NCBI GenBank assembly: GCA_017561265.1
Contig: JAFZDJ010000102.1
Location: 1-20,890 of the forward strand
Length of the DNA stretch: 20,890 bases
Reading direction: 5' to 3'
From: Bacteroidales bacterium
GTDB taxonomy: Bacteria; Bacteroidota; Bacteroidia; Bacteroidales; UBA932
Below the pieces are notes generated by a model that saw only the letters and a list, made by a program, of their open reading frames with translations, had not been told where the DNA came from and did no database searches. Shown in pieces: positions 1 to 8,600 of this stretch (positions within the stretch are counted from its first letter, which is position 1; each line of letters begins with the position of its first letter). Position numbers and translations under genes: made by a program.

Positions 1-77
1 AGGGCGTTCTTACGCATCTTGAGCTGCTTGTTCAAGTTGTTCAGAGACGTCTTATTATATTGAAATTTTATTGCCAT
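1..77 (-). CDS. atpD: V-type ATP synthase subunit D, N-terminal part
   Basis: Partial gene: the ATG is at 75-77 and the frame runs open off the left edge of the window, giving 25 complete residues that begin MAIKFQYNKTSLNNLNKQL. This opening matches V-type ATPase subunit D, whose N-terminal helix is part of the central rotor shaft that transmits torque between the A/B catalytic head and the membrane ring. It follows atpB on the same strand after an 85-bp gap that holds a palindromic repeat; all other junctions of this operon are overlapping or nearly so. Identity rests on the short N-terminus plus position after atpB, which is the usual order. Confidence 0.85.
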   Translation of the reverse strand, partial: MAIKFQYNKTSLNNLNKQLKMRKNA

Positions 78-92
78 AATTTTGCTTCTCAC

Positions 93-155
93 TGTCATTC
101 TGAACGAAGTGAAGAATCTTTACATAAAGATCCTTCGCTGGCGCTCAGGATGACA
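93..155. repeat. REP-like imperfect palindrome in the V-ATPase operon
   Basis: The atpB–atpD gap contains two inverted arms, 93-120 and 127-155, around a 6-base loop. One arm begins TGTCATTCTGAACGAAGTG; the other, read on the opposite strand, begins TGTCATCCTGAGCGCCAGC. By hand alignment 23 of 28 positions match with one single-base bulge, and most differences leave a G·U pair in one or other RNA strand. The general form (TGTCAT…ATCT arms) resembles short extragenic palindromes that recur in many bacterial genomes. As RNA it would fold into a long hairpin between two subunit genes. It lacks a U-tract on the minus strand, so it is not a normal terminator. Confidence 0.8.
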
Positions 156-162
156 TTTCTGA

Positions 163-1485
163 TTATTTGTTTGGCCAGTAAGTGTCGATAAGCTCCTGCT
201 TGATACCGGTCTCGGCCTTCGTGAAGTATGTACCGAAGAGCTCCCATGCAGTATCGAGCATGTCATCGATCTTGAGGTTCACGTCGATCGCGAGAAGTCT
301 TGTTGCGTATGCCTTCGCATAGTCAAGACATCTGAGGTCGTAGTCGCTGAGGTCGAAACCGTTCTCGAGCTTTGTCTTTGCGTTCTGTGCATCGGCATAG
401 AGACGTACTGACGCGTTCATTACCTGACCGTGGTCCTTACGTGTCTTCTTACCCTGTACGAGCTGCTTAAGACGTGAGAGCGAACGGAACGGATCGATGA
501 TGACCTTACCTGAATCCGGATCGGTACGGAGGAAGAGCTGTCCCTCTGTGATGTAACCGGTGTTGTCCGGAATCGCGTGTGTGATGTCTCCGTCGTTGAG
601 GGTTGTCACGGCGATGATTGTGATCGAACCTCCCTCAGGAAGCTGTACGGCCTTCTCGTAGATCTTTGCGAGGTCTGAGTAAAGCGAACCCGGCATCGAG
701 TCCTTTGAAGGGATCTGGTCCATACGGTTAGACACGATAGAGAGAGCATCGGCGTAGAGGGTCATGTCGGTAAGGAGCACGAGCACCTTCTCGTTCTTCT
801 CTACAGCGAAATACTCTGCAGCTGTAAGAGCCATGTCCGGAATGAGGAGTCGCTCTACAGGCGGCTGCTCTGTCGTATTCACGAATGAAATGATCTTGTC
901 CAATGCACCCGCTGCCTCGAACTCATGCTTGAAGTAGAGGTAGTCGTCGTTTGAAAGACCCATACCGCCGAGGATGATCTTATCTACGTCCGCACGGAGA
1001 GCCACCTGAGCCATTACATTATTATATGGCTGGTCAGGGTCTGCGAAGAAAGGAATCTTCTGACCTGACACGAGGGTGTTGTTGAGGTCGATGCCGGCGA
1101 TACCGGTAGGGATGAGCTGTGAAGGCTGCTTTCTCTTATATGGGTTCACTGACGGACCACCGATCTCGACTGTCTTTCCTTCCACTGCCGGACCGCCGTC
1201 GATAGGCTCGCCGTATGCGTTGAAGAAACGTCCTGCAAGCTCGTCGCTTACGTTGAGGGTAGGCGCTCCGCCGAGGAATACAACCTCTGCATTTGTAGGA
1301 ATTCCCTCGGTACCGGAGAAGATCTGGAGTGTCACGAGGTCTCCTTTTGTCTTAACCACCTGAGCAAGGCGGCCGTCTACGAGAGCGAGCTCGTCGTTTG
1401 ATACACCTGTCGCCTTAAGCGATACTGTCGCCTTTGTGATGGCTTCCAGCTGTGTATATACTTTCTGAAATGCCTTATTTGCCAT
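163..1485 (-). CDS. atpB: V-type ATP synthase subunit B
   Basis: 440 residues, full length for the family. Subunit B is the regulatory, non-catalytic nucleotide-site subunit of the A3B3 head of the V/A-type ATPase at the inner face of the cytoplasmic membrane. The region corresponding to a P-loop (about residues 138-160, LVSGQKIPFFADPDQPYNN) lacks GxxxxGKT, as is normal for subunit B, which separates it from subunit A and from F1 beta. Other family stretches are TNAEVVFLGG near residue 64 and DMTLYADALSIVSNRMDQIP in the middle. Its ATG at 1483-1485 lies inside the end of atpA (11-base overlap), implying translational coupling. Confidence 0.96.
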   Translation of the reverse strand: MANKAFQKVYTQLEAITKATVSLKATGVSNDELALVDGRLAQVVKTKGDLVTLQIFSGTEGIPTNAEVVFLGGAPTLNVSDELAGRFFNAYGEPIDGGPAVEGKTVEIGGPSVNPYKRKQPSQLIPTGIAGIDLNNTLVSGQKIPFFADPDQPYNNVMAQVALRADVDKIILGGMGLSNDDYLYFKHEFEAAGALDKIISFVNTTEQPPVERLLIPDMALTAAEYFAVEKNEKVLVLLTDMTLYADALSIVSNRMDQIPSKDSMPGSLYSDLAKIYEKAVQLPEGGSITIIAVTTLNDGDITHAIPDNTGYITEGQLFLRTDPDSGKVIIDPFRSLSRLKQLVQGKKTRKDHGQVMNASVRLYADAQNAKTKLENGFDLSDYDLRCLDYAKAYATRLLAIDVNLKIDDMLDTAWELFGTYFTKAETGIKQELIDTYWPNK

Positions 1486-3226
1486 TGCTGAGAAGATTAT
1501 TGAGTTTGTTCAGATTTTCGTTGAATCTTTCGCTCTTGAACTCAGAGTAGTTCATCTGTCTGAGAGCGTTGATGAGCTCCTTGAAGTAGTTGCGGCATGC
1601 CTCGAAATCCTCGAATGTGAAGTCGCGGTCGCATATGCCCATCACGAGCTCGAGCATGTACTTCTGTCTTTCGAGCGGACAGAGCGCGTCGATATCGTCG
1701 AATGCATCCTGCTGGAGGATGACGAAGTCGACAAGCTCTGACTTCCAGAAGATCTCGTGGTAGCTCATAGGCACACCGTCGTCACCGAGGATGTTGATCT
1801 GGTCGTTTGCCTCCTTACCCTTGCGCACGATGTTCTTTGCACGCTCTACCATCTCTACCCAGCCTGGCATGATGGTCTCGTTGAGGTACTCGCGGATTTC
1901 CGGATACTCGAGATACTTCGAATATGAATCGATAGGGTTCACTGCTGGGTAGCGCTTCTGGTCCGCACGGTTCTGCTCGAGAGCGTAGAAACAGCGTGCA
2001 GCCTTCTTTGTCGACTCAGTCACAGGCTCCTTGAGGTTACCACCCGCCGGAGATACGGTACCGATGAATGTAACCGCACCGGTCTGACCGTTGTTGAGAA
2101 CGACCATACCTGCACGTGCGTAGAAGTTCGAGATGATGGCTGAAAGGTCCACAGGGAACGCATCGGCTCCAGGAAGCTCCTCCATACGGTTCGACATCTC
2201 TCGGAGAGCCTGAGCCCAACGTGATGTAGAGTCGGCAAGGAGAAGGACCTTCATACCCATCGCACGGTAGTACTCGCAGATTGTCATCGCTGTATATACG
2301 GATGCCTCACGAGCTGCTACAGGCATGTTTGAAGTGTTACAGATGATTGTAGTACGCTCCATGAGGTGGCGTCCTGTGTGCGGGTCGATGAGTTCAGGGA
2401 ACTCGGCGAAGATCTCCACAACCTCGTTTGCACGCTCACCGCAGGCTGCCATAACGATAACGTCAGCATCACCCTGCTTTGCGATTGCGTGCTGAAGCAC
2501 TGTCTTACCACAGCCGAATGGGCCTGGGATGAAGCCTGTACCGCCCTCGGCGATAGGGTTGAGGGTGTCGATCGCGCGTACACCTGTCTCCATGATCTTT
2601 GATGGTCTTGGCTTGTCCTTATAGCCCTTGACAGCTACCTTTACAGGCCATTTCTGATACATGGTCACATTTACATCCTCGCCCTCAGCGTTTGTGAGGA
2701 CAGCGATCACCTTGTCGATGTTGTACTGTCCTGCAGGGACTACAGACTTCACTGTATATTCGCCCTTGAAAGCGAACGGAACCATGATCTTGTGAGGAAG
2801 CCATCCTTCCTTCACCTCTCCGAGCCAGTCAGCTGCGACAACCTTGTCACCAGCCTTTGCAAGAGGTGTGAAATCCCAGAGCTTCTCGTGGTTGAGAGGG
2901 TCGGTGTACTCTCCCTTCTTGAGGAATACGCCTGTCATTGTGGTGAGGTCGTTCTGAAGACCGTCGTAGCTGCTTGAAAGAAGGCCTGGACCGAGGGTTG
3001 CCTCGAGCATTCTGTCCTCGAACTCCACTACGTCACCGTTCTTGAGTCCACGGGTGCTTTCGAATACCTGCACTGCGGCGTTCTTACCGTTCACCTTGAT
3101 GACCTCGGCCATGAGCTTTGTGTCACCTACGGTGATGAAGCAGATCTCGTTCTGCGACACCGGTCCGTCGGCCTCTACAGTCACAAGGTTTGAAACGATA
3201 CCCGTAACTTTACCAGTTGTTTTCAT
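1475..3226 (-). CDS. atpA: V-type ATP synthase subunit A (catalytic)
   Basis: 583 residues, the catalytic ATPase subunit of the V/A-type rotary complex. It carries a Walker A loop GPFGCGKT at residues 235-242, the CGERANEV motif at 262-269 and DSTSRWAQALRE at 332-343, all characteristic of catalytic A subunits. The long segment between about residues 110 and 200 corresponds to the 'non-homologous region' that distinguishes V-type A from F-type beta subunits. It follows the DUF2764 gene by 18 bases and overlaps atpB by 11 bases. Whether the enzyme moves H+ or Na+ cannot be told from A; the membrane c-ring subunit lies outside the window. Confidence 0.97.
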   Translation of the reverse strand: MKTTGKVTGIVSNLVTVEADGPVSQNEICFITVGDTKLMAEVIKVNGKNAAVQVFESTRGLKNGDVVEFEDRMLEATLGPGLLSSSYDGLQNDLTTMTGVFLKKGEYTDPLNHEKLWDFTPLAKAGDKVVAADWLGEVKEGWLPHKIMVPFAFKGEYTVKSVVPAGQYNIDKVIAVLTNAEGEDVNVTMYQKWPVKVAVKGYKDKPRPSKIMETGVRAIDTLNPIAEGGTGFIPGPFGCGKTVLQHAIAKQGDADVIVMAACGERANEVVEIFAEFPELIDPHTGRHLMERTTIICNTSNMPVAAREASVYTAMTICEYYRAMGMKVLLLADSTSRWAQALREMSNRMEELPGADAFPVDLSAIISNFYARAGMVVLNNGQTGAVTFIGTVSPAGGNLKEPVTESTKKAARCFYALEQNRADQKRYPAVNPIDSYSKYLEYPEIREYLNETIMPGWVEMVERAKNIVRKGKEANDQINILGDDGVPMSYHEIFWKSELVDFVILQQDAFDDIDALCPLERQKYMLELVMGICDRDFTFEDFEACRNYFKELINALRQMNYSEFKSERFNENLNKLNNLLSNGK

Positions 3227-3244
3227 ATGATTCTTTTATTTTGT

Positions 3245-3877
3245 TTATTTCTCGTTATATTCAACTCCCTTGAATGTGCCGCGCACCTCGTCGACGAGCT
3301 TCTTGAACATCGCACGTCCGGTCTCCTCATCGAGGATGAGCCATCTGCGGATGATCATCATCTTCACCATCACTCCGAGAATCTTGTCGAAATTGAGATA
3401 ATCGAAGAGTGTGAGCTCGTCAATCTTGTCCCAGTAGAGGTCGTCTATGCCTCTTTCTCTGGAGAGGATATCGTGGCCTTCCAGGATGCTCTGCAGTTTT
3501 GCAGACTCCTTGAATTCCGGCTCCTCCGGTTCAAGGCCGGTCTCTTCCGCCTCCGGATCTCTGAGCGAGAGGACATCCTTTTCTGGATCCCTGCCCAGGG
3601 CCTGGTTCAGATACCTGACCTTCTGGTTGCGCACGTTGAGGTCGAACTGGAAGAACTCCCTTATGAATCCGAGCCTGTGCGACAACGCCTCCTTGTAGAG
3701 CTCAAGGCCGATCTGATCCTTGTCGAATCCCTTCACGATGAAGTCGAGCGCTTCGTTGTCCTTTGCGGACAGGAGCTCTCTGACCTGCTCGATGTATTCG
3801 TCAAGGCTCTTCTCGCCCTGCCTCCAGTCCGGAGTGAAGTCAGGAAGACCTGCTATTATATATACGTAATTGTTCAT
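3245..3877 (-). CDS. DUF2764 family protein of the V-ATPase operon
   Basis: 210 residues beginning MNNYVYIIAGLPDF. This opening and the position between subunits E and A identify the DUF2764 family, which is found in V-type ATPase operons of Bacteroidota; its molecular role is not established to my knowledge. No signal peptide or membrane segment is visible. The protein is acidic and probably mostly helical, with a charged stretch around residues 90-130. Its start codon shares one base with the atpE stop (TAATG at 3875-3879), so the two are translationally coupled and probably made in fixed ratio. In other V/A-ATPase operons subunit C (and F) sit between E and A, so it might replace or be a diverged form of subunit C; that is inference from position only. 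Confidence 0.88.
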   Translation of the reverse strand: MNNYVYIIAGLPDFTPDWRQGEKSLDEYIEQVRELLSAKDNEALDFIVKGFDKDQIGLELYKEALSHRLGFIREFFQFDLNVRNQKVRYLNQALGRDPEKDVLSLRDPEAEETGLEPEEPEFKESAKLQSILEGHDILSRERGIDDLYWDKIDELTLFDYLNFDKILGVMVKMMIIRRWLILDEETGRAMFKKLVDEVRGTFKGVEYNEK

Positions 3878-4482
3878 TATCCGAAAAGAAGCTTCTTGGT
3901 AGCTGGTCTGAGATACTCTGAAATGAGCTGGTTGAATGTCTCCTCTGTGAAGCTTACGAAGTAGCCGCCGTCCTTAGGGCCGATCTGGAAGCCACCTGCG
4001 ATCTTCTTGGAGAATGATGCCTCGACGCCTGCACCAAGAATCTTGGCGAGTTCCTTTGTCGCGAACGGCTCGAGGTCGTTCTTGAGTGACTCAGGAAGTA
4101 CGAGGTTGAGGTCTACAGGACCGTCTGTAGTGAACTTTTCTGCTACAGCCTTGATGAGGTCCTTGATGAAGTCTGAAGATGAAAGTGCCTTCTTTACAGC
4201 CTCGCCTGTCATCTTGCCTACGATGAGTGTCTCGATGTCCTTCTTTGTAGCTGCGATGCTCTGAGAAGAGGCCATCTTGATGTCTGAAGCGGTCTTTGTC
4301 CTGATCTCCTCAGCCTGCTTCTGAGCGGCTGCGATGATCTGAGCTGCTTCTGCCTGCGCTTTGGCGAGCATGTCGTCTACCTGAGCCTTAGCCTTAGCAA
4401 GAAGCTCTTCGCCTTCCTGCTTTCCTTTTGACAGACCTTCGTTATAAAGCTTGTCTGTCAGTTCCTGCAATTTGTTCTGCAT
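3877..4482 (-). CDS. atpE: V-type ATP synthase subunit E
   Basis: 201 residues. Subunit E forms the peripheral stalk that holds the catalytic head stationary. The first ~75 residues are rich in Ala, Lys, Glu and Gln with few Pro or Gly, which suggests a long helix or coiled coil (KAKAQVDDMLAKAQAEAAQI region), followed by a more globular C-terminal part that binds the head. This split architecture and length are usual for the family. It is the first gene of the operon in this orientation; a candidate promoter lies just upstream at 4528-4558, and its stop overlaps the start of the DUF2764 gene by one base. Confidence 0.9.
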   Translation of the reverse strand: MQNKLQELTDKLYNEGLSKGKQEGEELLAKAKAQVDDMLAKAQAEAAQIIAAAQKQAEEIRTKTASDIKMASSQSIAATKKDIETLIVGKMTGEAVKKALSSSDFIKDLIKAVAEKFTTDGPVDLNLVLPESLKNDLEPFATKELAKILGAGVEASFSKKIAGGFQIGPKDGGYFVSFTEETFNQLISEYLRPATKKLLFG

Positions 4483-4527
4483 ATTAGGATATTTATGTAT
4501 TTGGTTATATTTTATTCCTTATCTCGG

Positions 4528-4558
4528 CAAATTTACTAATAAATCGGCGATGAAGCAA
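4528..4558 (-). promoter_or_regulatory. Candidate promoter of the V-ATPase operon
   Basis: On the minus strand TAAATTTG at 4535-4528 matches the Bacteroidetes −7 motif TAnnTTTG, and TTG at 4558-4556 lies 20 bases upstream where a −33 element is expected. Predicted transcription start is near 4521, leaving a leader of about 40 AT-rich bases before the atpE start at 4482. One arm of a perfect inverted repeat (4542-4552) sits between the two boxes. Confidence 0.55.
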
Positions 4559-4604
4559 TCTATTTTCCTTCAAAATTGAAAAATAGTTGACAACATCGCC
4601 GATT
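4542..4604. repeat. 11-bp perfect inverted repeat spanning the atpE promoter
   Basis: AATCGGCGATG at 4542-4552 and its exact complement CATCGCCGATT at 4594-4604 are separated by 41 bases. Within that spacer CTATTTT (4560-4566) and AAAATAG (4580-4586) form a second nested pair, and TTCAA/TTGAA a third around 4569-4580. The structure starts 37 bases after the metF stop and covers the predicted −33 to −7 interval of the atpE promoter. It could be a metF transcript-end hairpin, a pair of operator half sites, or both. There is no U-tract after the minus-strand hairpin, so a simple rho-independent terminator is not well supported. Confidence 0.7.
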
Positions 4605-4641
4605 GTATTTTCTTTTGGTTGATTTCCAGCCCTTTATGAAA

Positions 4642-5598
4642 CTAGAAGCATTCCTGAAGGATATTGGTTATGTTCTTTGATTTTCCCATAGTATAGAAAT
4701 GGACTGCCGGTACTCCATTCGCAATAAGATCCTTGCACTGCTGAATGCACCATTCAGTGCCTATCTGGTATATTGCATCCTTGTCATCTCCTGCCTTTGC
4801 TATTTCTGATGTAAGTTCTAACGGAATGTCAAGAGAAAATGATTCCGGAAGCATGTTCACCTGTCTGGCGGTCGAAAGTGGCTTAAGTCCCGGGATGATC
4901 GGAACGGTTATTCCGGCCTCACGGCATCTGTGGACGAAATCATAATAAACACGGTTGTCGAAGAACATCTGAGTGATGACATAATCCGCTCCGGCATCGA
5001 CCTTCTTCTTGAGGTTCATGATGTCGGTCTCTATGTTTGCGGCTTCGAAATGCTTCTCGGGATATCCTCCGACTCCGATACAGAAGTACCTCTCGCTCTC
5101 AGTTTTCCTTTTCCTCTGGTATCCTGCACTTCCCTGGTATTTCCTTATTCCCTCCACCAGTTCACTTGCATATCTGTATCCTCCGGGAGTAGGGGAGAAG
5201 CGTTTCTCTCCTGTCATGCTGTCACCTCTGAGAGCCACTATGTTGTTGATTCCCAGGAATTCCAGATTATCAAGCTTACTTTCGATCTCCTCTGCTGTCG
5301 TACCGGCACAAATGATATGAGGCACGGTCTCTATGTCGTATCTTGACATGATGGCCGCACATACCGTGGTCTCGCTGATGCGGTTGCGTATGAGATGCCG
5401 GCTGAATGAACCGTCTGCCTCTGCACGGAACTCGAATTCATCCCTGTGGCTTGTGACGTTGATGTATTTCGGGCTGAATTCCATAAAAGGCGCGATGCTC
5501 TCAAGGAGCTCGTCCTTCGTCATGCCCCTGAGCGGAGGCACGATCTCAAGTGAAGGATACGCCTTCGTACTGCTTGCCAATATTTCTGAAATCTTCAT
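4642..5598 (-). CDS. metF: 5,10-methylenetetrahydrofolate reductase
   Basis: 318 residues. MetF is the FAD enzyme that reduces 5,10-methylene-THF to 5-methyl-THF, the methyl donor used by MetH. Family features seen in order: the N-terminal SLEIVPPLRG strand carrying the conserved Glu of the (βα)8 barrel, the VTSHRDEF region, NIVALRGDSM around residue 118 (FAD/folate-binding LRGDxP-like motif, here with Ser-Met), GVGGYPEKH in the middle, and ADYVITQMFFDN, the conserved QxFFD folate-contact stretch. It starts 3 bases after the metH stop, so the two genes form a tight operon and supply product and substrate of consecutive steps. Confidence 0.96.
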   Translation of the reverse strand: MKISEILASSTKAYPSLEIVPPLRGMTKDELLESIAPFMEFSPKYINVTSHRDEFEFRAEADGSFSRHLIRNRISETTVCAAIMSRYDIETVPHIICAGTTAEEIESKLDNLEFLGINNIVALRGDSMTGEKRFSPTPGGYRYASELVEGIRKYQGSAGYQRKRKTESERYFCIGVGGYPEKHFEAANIETDIMNLKKKVDAGADYVITQMFFDNRVYYDFVHRCREAGITVPIIPGLKPLSTARQVNMLPESFSLDIPLELTSEIAKAGDDKDAIYQIGTEWCIQQCKDLIANGVPAVHFYTMGKSKNITNILQECF

Positions 5599-5601
5599 GG
5601 T

Positions 5602-8600
5602 CTATTTCAATAAATGTCCGAGGAAGCGACGTGCGGTCAGTTCATCCATTCCTCTTCTATGTGAATAATCGTCGTACTGCTGCTGTGAAATCCTGCGGAT
5701 GTCCGGATATTTCGCGTCAGGGTGCATGAATATCATTCCGCAGATGCATGATTCCGGCATCATGGCGAAGCTCTCCGTAAGCTTGATCTCCAGACGTTCG
5801 GCTGATGGGAGAAGCCCCATGATGTCCTGCTTCAATGTATGGTCCGGACAACTTGCATATCCAGCAGCAGGCTTTATTATCTTCGTTTCCTCAGGTTTGC
5901 CTTTCTTCAGACGGTCGTCAAGCCATGATGATGCAGCTTCTGCCATGGTCATTCGTACTGTACGTCCGACAAGGTCTTCGTATTTGTTGCTGCATGCAGG
6001 ACAGCAGCATCCCTCTTCATGGGCGTCGTTTGCCTTCACGCTGATTGCGAATGCTCCGAAAGCGGATGTCTTTCCGCTGCTGCATGGGACTACAAAGTCG
6101 CAGAGCGAAAGCATCTCTCCGTTTTCCTGCCTCATCATCGGCAGCCTCTTTTCTCCATGGCCGGTTTTCAGGATGATATCGTCATTGTCGCAGCAGGCTT
6201 CATAGAACTGAGCAGCTATTCTGATCTTGAAATTGGCCATGGCTATTTCGTCTTCGGCGTCCCTCCTGAGCTGCATGAGCTCTGCTACTTCAGGCACAGG
6301 ACTTCCGTAACGTACTCCCCATATTGCGTGAAGCATCTTCCAGTCGAAATAAGGCATTGCCTCCTCAATCGGAAGTTCCATGTATCCGATGCTTTCCGGA
6401 AGAGCTTCGGAATATGTGTCCTTGGCGAATCCATTGACCTTTATCTTCCATTCCGTCTTCTGCTCCTGAGCCTTGTTGCCGGCTTCGTAAAGCGAGCGGA
6501 TCTTTTCCTGTTCCATATGGCACTCGGCTTCGAAACCAGCCCTGTCCATCATGCATTTCTTGGCCATCACTGCTGCTGCAGATGCATCGGCACCATAGAA
6601 TACGTGGTCATATAAAGGCGCCAGCTTCACTGCCGTATGCAGGGCAGATGTCGTCGCTCCTCCGATGAAAAGAGGCGTTTCCATGCCCCTGGATGCCATT
6701 TCGCGGCATATCTCTTCCATCTGATATAGAGAAGGGGTTATCAATCCGCTGACTGCGACGATATCCGCGCCCACTTCTTCGGCCTTGTCGAGAATGGTTT
6801 CCTTGTCTACCATCACTCCCAGGTCAATGACCTCGAAACCGTTGCAGCTCAGGACAATTCCTGTGATGTTCTTTCCAATGTCATGTACGTCACCCTTTAC
6901 TGTCGCAATGACTACCTTGGCCTTCCCGCTTCCCATGTCGTCAGCGTTCATGTAAGGCTCGAGGATGCTGACAGCGTCTCTCATCACCTTGGCTGACTTC
7001 ACGACCTGCGGAAGGAACATCTTGCCTTCTCCGAAAAGGCCTCCTACGGTCTCCATACCTGCCATCAGAGGACCCTCGATGATCTTCAATGCGCTTCCGT
7101 ATCTGTCAAGTGCTTCCTTTATATCTGCCTCAAGATCTGTCCCATTGCCTTTTACAAGCGCGTTTCTCAGTCTTTCTTCAAGTGGTGCCCGATCAGGTCG
7201 GTCATGACGGCTGTTGTCCTGATTCCCGTCATTGCCGGCCTGACCGGCAATCTCTTGCATCAGTCTCGAAGCTTTCTCGATCAGCCTTTCAGTTGCCTGC
7301 GGATCAGTGTCAAAGATTACATCCTCTACGCATTTCAGCAGCTCGGGCTCGATATCGTCGTATACCTGTAGCATTGACGGATTGACAATGGCCATATCCA
7401 TTCCGGCCTTGATCGCGTGATAAAGGAATGCCGAGTGCATGGCCTCGCGGACCTTGTTGTTGCCGCGGAATGAGAATGAAAGGTTGGATACTCCTCCTGA
7501 TGTCAGTGCGCCCGGAAGATTGGCCTTGATCCATCTTACAGCCTCTATGAAGTCCACCGCATATCTTGCATGTTCATCGATTCCTGTTCCGATGGACAGT
7601 ATGTTGACGTCGAATATTATGTTTTCAGGCGAGACTCCGGCCTTTTCAGTCAGAAGTCTGTACGCCCTTTCGCATATTTCTATCTTTCTTTGGTAAGTCG
7701 TAGCCTGACCTTCCTCATCAAATGCCATGATTACCATCGCAGCGCCGAATGAATTGATAGCCTTGGCTTTCTCGACGAATGCATCCTCTCCCTCCTTGAG
7801 GCTGATTGAATTCACGATACATTTGCCCTGCGCATTCTTAAGGCCGGCAAGGATTGTCTCCCAATGTGACGAGTCGATCATCAGGGCAGCCTTTGCTACA
7901 GCAGGGTCGTTGGAGATGTATCTTACGAACCTCTCCATCTCCCTTGTGCTGTCGAGCATGGCGTCATCCATGTTGATGTCGATGATCGAGGCGCCGTCCT
8001 CGATCTGTCTTGCAGCAATCTGAAGGGCTTCGTCATATTTGCCTTCGGATATGAGGCGGGCGAATTTCCTCGAGCCGGCGACATTTGTCCTTTCGCCTAT
8101 ATTTGTGAAGTTGTTGCGCTTGACGTCGATATTGACTGTTTCCAATCCACTGACTTTCAATGTCTTTTCTGTATTCCTTACGTCTGCCTGAAGCTTGCGC
8201 GGACTTATGTCCCTGAGAGCTTTTGCAATCGCTTTTATGTGATCCGGAGTCGTGCCGCAGCATCCTCCGACAATGTTGACCAAGCCTTTTTCAGCCATTG
8301 CTCTGACCTGAGCGGCCATTTCTTCAGGACTCTGGTCGTAACCTCCCATCTCGTTAGGCAGACCTGCGTTAGGATAACAGCTTATTGCACATCTGCACCA
8401 TGATCCAAGGTCTTCCATCAGAGGAGTGAGCTCCGCTGCTCCAAGCGAACAGTTCAGTCCGAAGGAAATGATAGGGAAGTGGCATACGGATGTATAGAAT
8501 GCCTCCAGGGTCTGTCCGGTCAATGTCCTGCCGCTTCTGTCTCCGACTGATACTGAAATCATTACCGGGATATCTCCAAGCTCCTGAATCGCAGAAAGAG

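Noticed and set aside
163..1485. Missing P-loop in atpB as a sign of a broken ATPase gene
   Set aside because: V-type subunit B normally lacks the Walker A loop; length and frame are intact.
3227..3964. A 245-codon plus-strand open frame opposite the DUF2764 gene
   Set aside because: It is the antisense of a gene with clear family identity and operon coupling, and its product is low-complexity Leu/Glu/Val-rich with no recognisable motif.
5699..6615. Several long plus-strand open frames opposite metH
   Set aside because: They mirror a conserved MetH coding frame and their translations resemble no family; they arise from codon bias.
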